Part shown: piece after piece, positions 32,701 through 44,700 of the stretch
Layout: each line of letters opens with the position of its first letter
How positions within the stretch are numbered: position 1 is the first letter of the stretch
Assembly: GCA_009746045.1 (NCBI GenBank)
Contig: RPFO01000482.1
Span: 98,501-162,500, forward strand
Direction: 5' to 3'
From: Mesostigma viride
Taxonomy: Eukaryota; Streptophyta; Mesostigmatophyceae; Mesostigmatales; Mesostigmataceae
Length of the DNA stretch: 64,000 bases
The notes under the pieces: generated by a model
Told to the model about the DNA's origin: nothing
What the model saw: only the letters and a program-made list of their open reading frames with translations
Database searches by the model: none
Program-made: the position numbers and the translations under genes

Positions 32701-35700
32701 ATGCCCACACAATGACTTTCCTCTCGGGCTGGTGGAGGTGCAGACCACAAGTCAGGCTGGCCAACGACAGAGGCATGGCGGGGCATGTAAAAAGTCATAC
32801 AAATCCAGAAGCCCACTGCACATGACATCTGAGGGAGGCAGGCCTGGCTTGTCAGCCAAGGAGAGCCGGTGCGCCAGGACAAGCGGTGGGCACAGCCCCT
32901 GCAGGCGTCCATGTTGGAATAACGTGGGGGACAACAAACGTGACTTGCTTCTGTTGACAGCAACAGACAGGATGCTGCCTGCCAGCCTGCAGTGCCAGCG
33001 CCGAGAAAGAGCGACAGAAACCTATGGGCAGCTGCAGACTGATGTACCCTATACTAGGCCATATATATACCAATAGGACATCGCCTAGATAGCCTTCAAG
33101 AAAGCACGGTTGTGCACTAGTCAACCGCAAGCAAATCGGTCGCGCCAATCCTGACTGGAACCAAGCGGCGCTGCATGCGACCGCATACCCCGTTCTTACA
33201 CGCATACTTTATTCTTATATACATTCACGCGTACCTTATTCTTATATACATTCACGCGTACCTTATTCTTATATACATTCACGCGTACCTTATTCTTATA
33301 TACATTCACGCGTACCTTATTCTTATATACATTCACGCGTGCCTTATTCTTATATACATTCACGCGTACCTTATTCTTATATACATTCACGCGTATCATG
33401 TGCGTGGAGCGGCTCCGGACCTCCTGCGTCTTGTACTGGCATCCGACCTGGTTGGCAAACACCCAGAAGAGTTGCAAGGAATAAGGTGGGGAAAGGAGCA
33501 GGTAACCCTTCAGACATATCCACCATGCAGTCCTTATTAGGAGGATGCCACGTAAGGATGGCCACGACTGGAAAGGTTGTTAGAAACAGGAAAGGTGCAA
33601 AGAATGGCATAAGGCAAGGTTTACGACCTTGCAGGGGAAGGACACGCCAAAGAACTCCACTCGCCATACCCAAGAAGCTCTGCCACTCCTACCCATATCA
33701 GTCCCAAGGCTAATGTTAATCCACACATGTAATCTACTACAAACAACGAAAACTAAAAGATGACAATCGCAGACCATGGTGATACCCTGGTGGCAAACTG
33801 TGCAGAAGATAGCACAGGTGTAGCATATACCATGGTTAGGGCAGCTGCAGACCCGAAGGGGGGGGAGGGGGGGGAGGGGGGGGGGGCACAAGGGTGAAGG
33901 GGAGGAGGCACTCACCACGAAGGGCACGGGCGCGTCCAAAAACGCAAGCAGTTGTTGGGGCAGCACCTGTGACAGCGACCAGCAGCGTGCAAGCAGGACA
34001 GCCCAAGGTACAGAACACAGGCAGCCTCCTGGTTAGCCGGGGGGAATCATCCCAGGACGCAGCAAGATGCTGTATCAAGAAAAAGAGACGGCAGAGGGCC
34101 TGGTCTCCTTTCATACCGATGGGGGAGAACGTGCCCACATTCTCCCACATAAGACAGACATAGGAGGACATAGAGAGTAGTGGCATGTTCCCACCGTGCA
34201 GAGCCTGTCTTGAAAGAGACGGGCAATCAAACCTTCCTGACCATCATCACCATGCACTCTGCCCTCAACGCCCCCGTTCCCTCCCAGGAGGTGGGTCCTT
34301 CCCAGCCTTCCACGAGGCTTCATGGAGGCATTTCTCGCCATGCAGGCATGCACTAGCCAGATGTGTGTGAACGATCCATGCTGCCGATCGCCGCAACTGG
34401 CGTGCACTCCCCGATGCATCACCGAGCCACTTAACCGTAAACATGACATGACAGAGACTACCATGCCATGACCACCCCATGCATGCCCAGACTCACCCAC
34501 CCACAAGCACACCTCTGGTACCGGCTGCAGCACGCTCTGCCAGTTACGCAAACCCCACCACCATCATGTTTCTTGCAACCGTCCCATTCCCACAGCGTGC
34601 AACCACTCACCGGCAGCAGCACGCTCTGCCACATGAACGGGCGCAGCAGCGGCAGGAGCGCCAGGACGACGCCCGACAAGGTGCCCTGCAGGGTGCAACC
34701 GAGGTGCCGGCGGCAGTATCAGGTCTGCCGTGAGATGGAGTACGCCATCATAACGTCTCAAGAGGGCGACGCTCACTGGCAGAGGAGCGCACGGTGCCAT
34801 CCACGCTTGGATACACAGTGCCATGAGACCCCCCCGGCGCACTACAATCGCCCATGACATAGAATGGAAGCGTATGGGCGTAACCGCAGCCCTCTCGCCT
34901 GTATGACCCAGGAACCTGTACCAAGGAGGGAACGACCAAGCTCCGCGCGACCAGCAATTGCTTTTCCCTCTCCCTCCTGTCTTGTTTGTTTCCCCTCTTC
35001 CTCCTGTTTTGCTGCTTTCCCCCTCTCTCTCCTGTTGTGTTGCTTTCCCCTCTCCCTCCTGTTGTGCTGCTTTCCCCACTCCCTCCTGTTGTGCTGCTTT
35101 CCCCTTCCCCTCCTGTTTTGTTGCCCCCTGTCCCACCCTCACGGCCACCCGTCCAGTGCCAGCGTGCCACCTTGGAGGGCGCCCAACAACTGCCGGTTGT
35201 GCCCAAGACATCCCACGGGCTCATCAGGCTGCGCGTGAAGAACACAGCGATGTGCTGATAAGCAAACGAGATAATACGAATGGCCTTGTTGCACGCACCA
35301 GGTTGGGTGTGATGACCACCATCTGTTTCTCCAGCAGCGCACCCAGCAGATATAGCAGGATCTGCCTCACGCAACAGAGGATGGAGGGGACGGGCACGGC
35401 AGAGGGAACGGGCACAAAGCAGAAATGGGCACAAAGCAGAAATGGGCACAAAGCAGAAATGGGCACAAAGCAGAAATGGGCACAAAGCAGAAATGGGCAC
35501 AAAGCAGAAATGGGCACAAAGCAGATAGGGGCACAGAGGGGGACACAACGCGGGTGGGGGTAGGGGGAGGACCGTGGGCGTGGGCGAAAGGGGCATGAGT
35601 CAATCACAGCAGTCGGCTCGTTGGTCGCCGCGTGATCTGGCCGTGGCCTAAAAAGCTGCAAAGACAGGCCCTGCAGGGAGTATGCGAAGAATAACGTCTC

Positions 35701-38700
35701 CACATCCCGCCACCAGCTGTGCCGACTCATCCAGGACAGCATAGGTAACCGCCCGCACAGCTCCATGGCCTATCCATTGCATTTGCATTGCAGTCAGGGC
35801 AATGCATACACGCATCCGATGAACAGAGGAAATAGAAGCGACCTAAAGGGGCTGCTACCATTCTATGATACAAAAAAGAACCAAGAAAGGAGACGAAACA
35901 ATAGAGAGATGGAAGGATAGAGAGAGAGGGAGAGAGCCAATCATGGCCTCAGCAGCATATCGTGAGGCGGAGTAGAGAGGTGGATAGAGAGAGCATAGAG
36001 ACAAGCAGTGGCGCGGAGAGAGTATTGGTGTCGCGGAGAGAGAACCGGTGTCACAAAGAAAGAATTATAGTAGTAGCTGCGGAGAGAGAACCGGTGTCAC
36101 AAAGAAAGAATTATAGCTGCGGAGAGAGAATCGGTCTTCCGGAGAGAGACATTGGTGTTGCAGAGAGACGAGGTCATCAAGGTGAAGAGAGAGGGACCCG
36201 GCTTCCCCACGCACATTCTCCAGTGACAGCGACTGGCACAGCGTGACAATCGCCGACGCTGCCACCGCGACCGCGCCCTCCTCCTTGGCGCCATCCCCCG
36301 TGCCGTACGCCAGCGCGATCTCCTCTCGCCTCGGCCGTGCAAACGCCAGCTCGCCCAGGTGGGGCAGCGGCTGGAAGAGTAGGGACGCGCCAGGTGGCGG
36401 CGGCGCCACGTGCGCGTACTGGTGAATCACGCGCAGCGCGTCGTTCATGTTGTCCTCGTTCCAATCCTCGTCCTCTTCGTCGTAACGGCTGCTGAGGCCG
36501 CCGCCAAAGTTGCCCTCTGAGCGGCCGCCGTCATACGAGCTTGACGTGTCGTCAAATCTGGGGAGGCGTGGGTTCCACCAGGCGGCAGCAGGTGACGCAA
36601 AGAGCTTATGAGGGTGCGACAGAGGAAACAAGACAAAAGCGTAGGGTGGGGCTGCAGTGGGAGGGGCGAGCAGGGAGAGAGAGAGAGAGAGTGGATGGGG
36701 GTGTGGCACGGAACATCAAAAGAACCGCAGTCACACAGTCATGGGCACATGCCATATGCACAGTACACAATGCGTACATTGAAACGACATTGACTCAACC
36801 AAAGCAAAGACCAGCATGCCCCCTGGTACTTCACCACCACACACGTGTCCGTCATGCCGTCTGTGTCTATTTGCGGCCACCTATATGCCCACTCGAAAAC
36901 ATGGACTGCTTGGTTACACGGCTCCCATGCACAGGAATCTCTTTCACCTCCCAACAACGTCACAGTTTGGTTTCCCCGGCTTCCCTGAGCTCAGCAGTCA
37001 GCAGGCATCCGCACACACGAGAACTCGAACCCAACCACGCGTTACACAACTCATCTTCGAGCATGATGGCTCCGCGAGCTACCAAAAAAGCACAATGGTT
37101 CGTCTCAATGCATGAAGCCTCGGTAAACTGCTGAGGGATGCTATGTTTCATGGATCCACATCCAAAAATACTTTAACAGAGCCAGGTGCTACACAACCTA
37201 CCCACGTCCATGAAGGCTTGTGACCTATCCATGGATGTACATGAAGCTTCAGTGACCAGTCAACGGGGTAACCTGTTTGATTAATCCACGCACAAGAAGC
37301 CTACGTGGCCTATCAAAAAAGTACTATGATCGATTCATCGACGTACATGAAAGCTGACACGGAGCTCATGGTGCGTCGGTGCGGGAACATGCCCTGGTGC
37401 TGCTCGCCGTCCCCCACGTCCCCTCCCCTGGCCGCCGTGAAGACGATGTCCGACGCTAGCAGCGCCCCCGTGGATGTGTCCCCATCCATGCTGTCCCAGA
37501 CATACCCCCCCAGGGACCCACCCCCGCCGCCGCCGCGACTACCACTGATGTCCGCACACTCGCGGCAGCCCTCGATGTTGCCGTGGCAGCTAAGGCACTC
37601 GCGCCGCAGCGCCGCCTCCGCCCTGCGTATGCTCTGCATTGTCTGGAGAAGCGTTCCCGAACGCTCGCTGCCACCATCTGGCACCAGGGAGGGACCTCCA
37701 AAGGCCAGCGAGGGGCCTTGCTCGGCTTCAATGGACGCAGCACCGCCCGTGTCTTCCCTCTTGTCATCTGTTCTTAGAATGTCCACGGGCCCGTTGGCCT
37801 CGGCCACCCCGGATCCCATCCTGCACAGGGATCCGTGCCCGTCGCGGCTGCTCTTGCTCACGGTGCTCGCGTTGCTGCGGGTGCGGCCGAGCCCTGTAGG
37901 GCTGTGGCGGCTGAGGGACAACTCGCAGTCGAGGCTGTTGCGACGGACCACCTGCAGAGGGATGGGGGTGGTCAAGGCCACACATTCAGCGGCCGTCTTC
38001 AGAACGAATGACGAGAAACACGGATGAGCTGACGAGCGACAGTTGGTGGATCCGAAATCCCACAGCGTCTCGGGTTTCCCACGACAGCGCTCCACCTTTA
38101 CATAACAAACAAAAGAATTCCAGGTCATGGGCCTGGCTGATAGCCATGTACGCAAGTTAGTCTTTGACGTGGGCACGCCAGCTTCTGTGAAACGGGCACA
38201 ACGTGTTCCGCACAGACGCATGCATGCATGTATGCTCACCTGCAAGCCGTCATCTGACAGGTCCATCTGGGCCATGGCCGGGGCGTCGCACGGGCTGGCG
38301 GCGCGACTCCTTGGGCCGCTGCCGTCCCTACTGCTGCGCGGTGACGGCTGCAAGCTGCTAGCACTCCCTGCGCCGGTGGGTGGCGAGAAGACGCTGTATT
38401 GGCGCTCACGCGCGGCCAGGGGCGACACGATGGGAGAGCCTGTGCCGGAACCTGGGGCCGACTGGATCGCGCACGCGTTGCCACTGTTTTGGTACGCCAT
38501 CTCCCACCTGGCAGTGCAAGCACAAGGGGGGCGGATGCAAGTGCAAGCACAAGGGGCGCGGATGCAAGTGCAAGCACAAGGGGCGCGGATGCAGGCAACC
38601 GGCGTGGGTGGGATGGCGTGAGGGGGGGAGGGAGAAGATGCAAGCACACGGGGGTGGGTGGGGGGTGTGGGGGGGTGCAACGACCGGACAGGGGCACATG

Positions 38701-41700
38701 GCGGCAGAGAATGGAGGGAAGAAGACTCAGCTATGGATTGTAGTAGCCGGAAAAACATTGACGGGCTGAGAATGCAACGTACGTACGGTAGCATATGTGC
38801 TGAGGAGAGGTAAGGAGGAACGAGTAGGAATGTCAGCAGGGCAGAAGAAGGCCAAGAAGGCACCCTGTGCATTCAACAGACTTGGGGAGTTGTGTCCACC
38901 ACCGCGAATGGCTAGCAAACCTGAGGTGGCAGCAGGGTAGTCGGGGCATGCAGTGCACAGGCGGTGACCGCCTGGCACGCAGAAGGGAATTCACCCGCAA
39001 AACCTACGCAGGAACACTTGGCCCACCAACAAACCGAGCACCACCACAAGTTGCAGGCTGACCACGCTAATATACTACACGCTATTAACACTACTGTACC
39101 ACAGGCTTATAATGCAATTGTACCGCTAGGCATCCACGGAACAAAACCCCGTGCCCGCATTTTCCGCATCCCTGCATTCTACGCACCTTCCCTCCTCCAG
39201 CCCCCCCCGAAACCGGTCCCCAATATCCGCATCTTCCCCCCCCCACGCACCTGCGCTTGGCCTTCCTGGGCGACAGCTGCGCGAGTATGGTGTCCATGAC
39301 CTTCCCCGCCAGGTCCTTGCTGCCGCCGCCCGCACCGCCCTCCTCCGGGTCAGGGAACGACGACTCTCTCACCGCCGCCCGACGGGGCGAGAGTGGTGAC
39401 CCCCGCTCCAACATGGGCCAACCGGGGATGCCCCCGCCGCTGGCCACAACGCCACCCCCGCCCCCGCCCCCGGCCCCGCCCCCGCTCCCGCTCCGGTCCA
39501 GCTCTGCGCCGAACCCTCCCCCCTGGCGCGCGCCCATCGAGGCCTGATGCGTGAGCGATATGCTGCTGGTGACCAGGTTGGCTGCCGGCAACGTCACGCC
39601 CAGCTTCTCCATGGCCTCTGCGCTGCTGTACATGCGCATGAGCCGCCGGACGGAGCGGGGCGTGGGCGACACATCCTCGTGCCGGCCATGATGCTTGCCG
39701 CCGTCGCCACCCCCATCTGCGCCCCCCGCGCAATCCTTGAGTGATCCCTCCCGGTTGAGGTCGCCATCCTCGCCCACCACAACGATCACGGGGGAAATCT
39801 TCTTGGCCATGCTGGTGCTGTGGCGGAACGTGACGCGGCCATCGCCCGAGCCGGGGGAGGGCAGCCCGAACGGAGTTGCCAGGTTTATAGCGTTCGACTT
39901 GTTGTCCGCGTCGGGGCCCCCGCCGCATGTCTCCTGAGCGGAGCCGAAGGTGTGGCCGCCACCTGGCTTCGTGGGGGACGGAAGCTGGAAGTCAACGCCC
40001 TTGTGGACCGAGGCTGCGTTCTGAGTCGCAGAAGCCGCGGCAGCTGCGCCGGCACCGCGAGCGGCAGCAGTAGTGGCCGCGGCAGCGGGCCCAGGAGTTG
40101 CGGGGCCAGCGCCGGTGGATGCGGTGATTGGTCGAAGCAGTTTCTCTATAACCGACGGCAGAGAGAAGGCAGCCAGGAGGGACAGGGTGGGCTTGGGCTT
40201 GTCGGCCGCATCCGTTGCCAACACAGGGTTGGCCTTCCCCTCACTAGTATTGGTTCTGTCCAAGGCGGCAGGGGTGGCGGCCACGTCAACAGCGCTGGAT
40301 AGTGACTCCGCCGCTGCCACTGCGCAGTCACCACTCACAGTGGTTGCGGTTGCTGTTGATGGCTTGGATGCCTGCACAGCAGGGGTATCCGATCCGGCAA
40401 GCGTGTCAGCTGATGGCTGCAATGTCACCCCGATGCTGTCACCCGTTACATGGAACTGGACGCGAAGCAGGGCCGACGAGCATGCACCTGATGCTTGAGT
40501 AGTGCTGGCATCCATGGCCCTTGCCATGGGAGTGGTAGCCATCGACGGCAGGGACAGCCCAGAGGACACAACGGCTGGGTCCCTGGCCTCCAAGGCATTC
40601 GCCGCGGATGCGACCGGTGGCTGCACCGCCATGGCAGCATGGATCTCGCACGGAGCAGGGACGACCGTGGGTGGCAGCATTAGCCCTGCTGAAGCCACAT
40701 CAGCATCACGTTCCACACTGGGGGATGCGGTGGAAGACATTGGTGGTTCGATCACCGTGGCATGGTCAGTTTCGGGCGCTACGGATGGCTTCATTCCAGC
40801 CTCAGCGGCAGCCGTTGGGTCACTTGCGCCGGGCGTCGTTGAAGCAGATGATGCTGAATCGAGACCAGAGCTGGAGGCACTTTCGACCCCTTGAGGGGGA
40901 GTCTTTGTTGCGGGGGTAGGCAATAACTCAGAGGCCATGGGAGAGGCACCGCCCTCACTTGAAGCACGATTGGAGGCACCATCTTCAATGGGAGCATTGT
41001 TGGAGTCGCCATCTCCTAATGAAGCACCCGGTGAGGAGGGGGATGACACGGGTGGCTGCAAGACCACAACCCCGTCTACCCCTTCGTGAGGGGTGGCCCC
41101 TAGGGGTGCTGCTAGCTCCGAGATGACAGCACTGCCACTATCATGCCCCGCACCCATCATCCGCGAGGCAGACGGCTCCACCACTCCCGTGGTGGCTTCC
41201 CCACTTTCGGCAGGGAAACGAGAGGGTGGGCCTAAAGATCCCAAGTTGGCCGCTGCGTCTGAGCATCGCTCTACAAAAGTGTTGTCACGTGACAACGACA
41301 GCTCGAACGTCAGGGACTCCACATCCAATGGCACCGAAGCTAACACCGCACCATCTGGTCCTTCTCCCTCCGCACCAAAACCAGAAGAGCCGGAACGTGA
41401 TGAATCGATGGCGGGCTCATTCCCTCGGGGCCAGGGGGGGGCCAAGGCAGGGAGCGTGTTCAACGATGGTTGACAAGACTCATGCGCCTCTGCAGCCTCC
41501 TCTCCTTCACCTGAGGGAGACGCACTCATGCTTGGCGCAGATACCCCGTTACCTGCGTTGCCATTTCCAAGGTCGTAGTCCATGCCCCCTCTGACCATGG
41601 CAGCGCGATCTGCCACATCAAAGCACGAGGACACCCCCGTCCTTTCCTCCGCATCACCACCACCCTGTCGCCCCAGGGGCTCCAGGGGCTCCCTCCCTGG

Positions 41701-44700
41701 AGACGTTGCCAGGGGCAAGGGCGCCGCCCCTTGCTCAGCGCCGGTGACCCGATCCCCAGCCTCCCCCGCTAGCGAGCTGGCTTGGTTGCCCCCCTGCAAC
41801 GAGGAAGTAGAAGCACGAGCCTCCTCCGTGCCATCTCGCAGTGCCTCGGCAGAGTCAGGCACGGAACGCTCCCTTGCAAGCCAAGATGCGCTTTCTTCCG
41901 AACTCATGGCTGCTTCTACTGCATCCGACCGTTCCTCCCCCAGTTCCTCCCGCGGCCCTTCCCTAACTTGTTCCCGATATTCCTCCAGCTCATTGTCCCG
42001 CCCCCCCTTACGCATGCCTTGATGACCCGCGGCACTCTTGCTCATCAACACCGGCTCCATGCCACCCGACTCTACCTCTCGCAGGGCAACCCCCCTGTCA
42101 CCATCAGCGCCCGTGGCCGTTTGCTCACATTCACCATCCGCCGCCCTGGACACCCTCTCACCACTAACGGTCTTCCCATAAACCAAGACACGTTCACGAT
42201 GGCTTGCTTCTGCATCTACCGACACACACTCATGCGTAGTAACTCCATCTGCACTCGCCCCAGCCTGCGCTGGCGCTGGCACTCCCTCGCCGTCACCCGT
42301 CTCGTCTCGCCCCGGGTCGACCCCTGCACTGCCTCCAGGCCCAGGTTCGCTTGCCGGCATGACATCACCCCCGAACAACCCATCGGTCGGGGCATCCCCG
42401 GTAGTTTGCGGGCTGGCAACCGCCGGGCAGGGCGAGGGTGCGAGCGAGGCTTCGCTGCAAAAACCCTGAGAGCTGGGTGGGCCATCAGGCAACGCCTCAC
42501 TCACACCCATGTTATTGCTGCTGTCGCCGGCCACGGCCACATTCCCACCCATGACAATGTTGCCATCATCAGGTTTGCCCTCATGTGCATTGCCACTGCC
42601 ATCGGGCGGCGACGAGGATCCTGCATCCGGGATCTCCACTCGCAGCCGACCGTAGTCCCTGGCTTGGGCGGCACGTGGCGGAGCCTGTGGTGAGTGCGGC
42701 TGGGCATGCAATCGCCGGCCACAGGACAGAATACACAGTGGGGGAGGTGTTTCAGCAAAGTCAGCTTGTTGCAGGAATTGATATCAAGGGTACCGCTACT
42801 GTGCGGCAACATCACCACAAGGGATTGCATATCTTTCATCAGCAGACAGCTGGGGCGGAATGAGCAAACGCCAGCCGTAGAGGCTTAAAGCGCACATGGC
42901 ACATCCAACCCTGGCTGGCCTGTCTCACGAAGCCCTGTGAAACCCCAAAGAAAGGTTCGCTGTGCAAAGCGGTAGTAGGGACGCGGACACCTAAAAGAGA
43001 TACTTTGCCATGCCACTTCTATGGCTTTCAAGACCAGATCAAGATTCGGCCCTTACCTCAAAAATTGGCCCTGCCGACGCAGCCCCTGCTTCCAACCCCA
43101 TCGGCGGCGGAGTTGCTCCCGCCGCCGCCGCCGGCGGGTCCGGCGACATCGCCTGCAACACCGACTGCCCCAGCAGCTCATCCAACGTGATGCTGGGCGC
43201 GCTCACGTAATCATCGTCATCGCTGCCGGCCATGCCCAGAGCGGCCCCGGGGGATGCCCCACCCGTCGAACCCACTGCCGACACCTCCCCGATGGGGAAC
43301 CCTGCTGGGGATGCCTGCGTGGGCCCCCCTGGCTGGTCCCTGGCGAACACACCCAGGTCGGGCATGGAGGGGGGCACGCTGTGCCACCGGGCGTTGCCGT
43401 TGCAGGTGCCAGGCGCGGCCATGCGGTCGAAGCTACCCGCAGAGCGGCGGAAGAGTGCCAGCTCGATGCCTTGCTCGGGCTCGGGCTCGGGTTGGGGCTC
43501 CACGGGCAGACCTAGCAGACCGCGCAGAACGACGGAACGTCGCTGCGGTCGGCGGGGCGCCTCCCCTGCGAAAGTGGGGTGTCCATATCTACAACATTTT
43601 GTGTTAGGCAGTGTTGATGGCTGGGGGGCCAAGAGGGGTGGCAGATGTGGTGAGTGCACGCAGTCGGCCTTATAAAGCCACACCATTACCCGTCGTGAGC
43701 AATGATTAAGGGATGTTGCCAGCCACCATACTAACACAGAGAGATAGGCACTACTGCTGTGTGCCTGACGATGCGCACCCTCATACAGCCAGCATCCAAA
43801 GGCCAGCATGCCAAAAGCAAACTTGCCTAGCTCATCAGCCAAGCGCGCCAAAAGCAAATTTGCCTGGCTCATCAGCCAAGCGCGCTAAAAGCAAACTTGC
43901 CTGGCTCCTCAGCCAAGTGCGCCGAAAGCAAACTTGCCTGGCTCATCATCCCGAGTGTCCTTGATGGGGTGTGTGTTGGCGCGCCGCACGCGCATCAGGG
44001 CGCCGGGCGTCTCTGCGGCCAAGACATCGGCCATCTCGGTGATGCGGATGAGCCGCTCCTGCGCCAGGATGCTGGCGAGCACAAGGGGGGGGGGGGGGGG
44101 GGGGGGGGGGGGGAAGGGGGGGAATATGCATTCGGGGGGGGGGGGCATGCAATCGGGGTACGTGGCGAGCGCGGCAGCGGAGGGTGGACACCAGGGTGGG
44201 TGGCAAGCACAACGGGGGTGGGTGGCAAGCACAATGGGGGTGGGTGGAAAACGCAACGGGGGTGGGTGTGAAAAAATCGCAATCAGGGTAGGTGGAAGAT
44301 GCCACCGGGGTGGCTGGAACATGCGATGGGGGCGGGTGTTAAATGCCAGAATCAAGCCCACACACGGGACGAGACTCCTTACCTCCGATGGCGTTCAATG
44401 AGCTTTCGATGGGTGCTCACTGGGCTATCCACGGGTTGCCCATGGGCTGTCGATGGGCTGCACGGCTACCCTGTGCCTAGAAGGCTCAACCAGGTCATCT
44501 CCACCAAACCAACCCATCCAAAGGGAGGGTGTCCTCGGTCTGCACCCAAGCATGCCCTCCTCCGGATACCCCCGCCTACAAGAAAGCCCCCCCTCAACCC
44601 TATGTCCAATCAGGTGCCCGTGCACACATTGTCATTCCAGTACCCATGGACGCAGGGCATGCACGCATGGTCATTATATTCAAGTTCTTTGCGCTGAAAC

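Noticed and set aside
33198-33398. Regular 27-bp repeats that could be mistaken for a CRISPR array
   Set aside because: The units are directly adjacent with no unique spacers, and they are copies of an exon end.
39251-43600. Many plus-strand open frames
   Set aside because: They are antisense shadows of DENN exons 7 and 8, whose GC-rich codons leave the opposite strand open.
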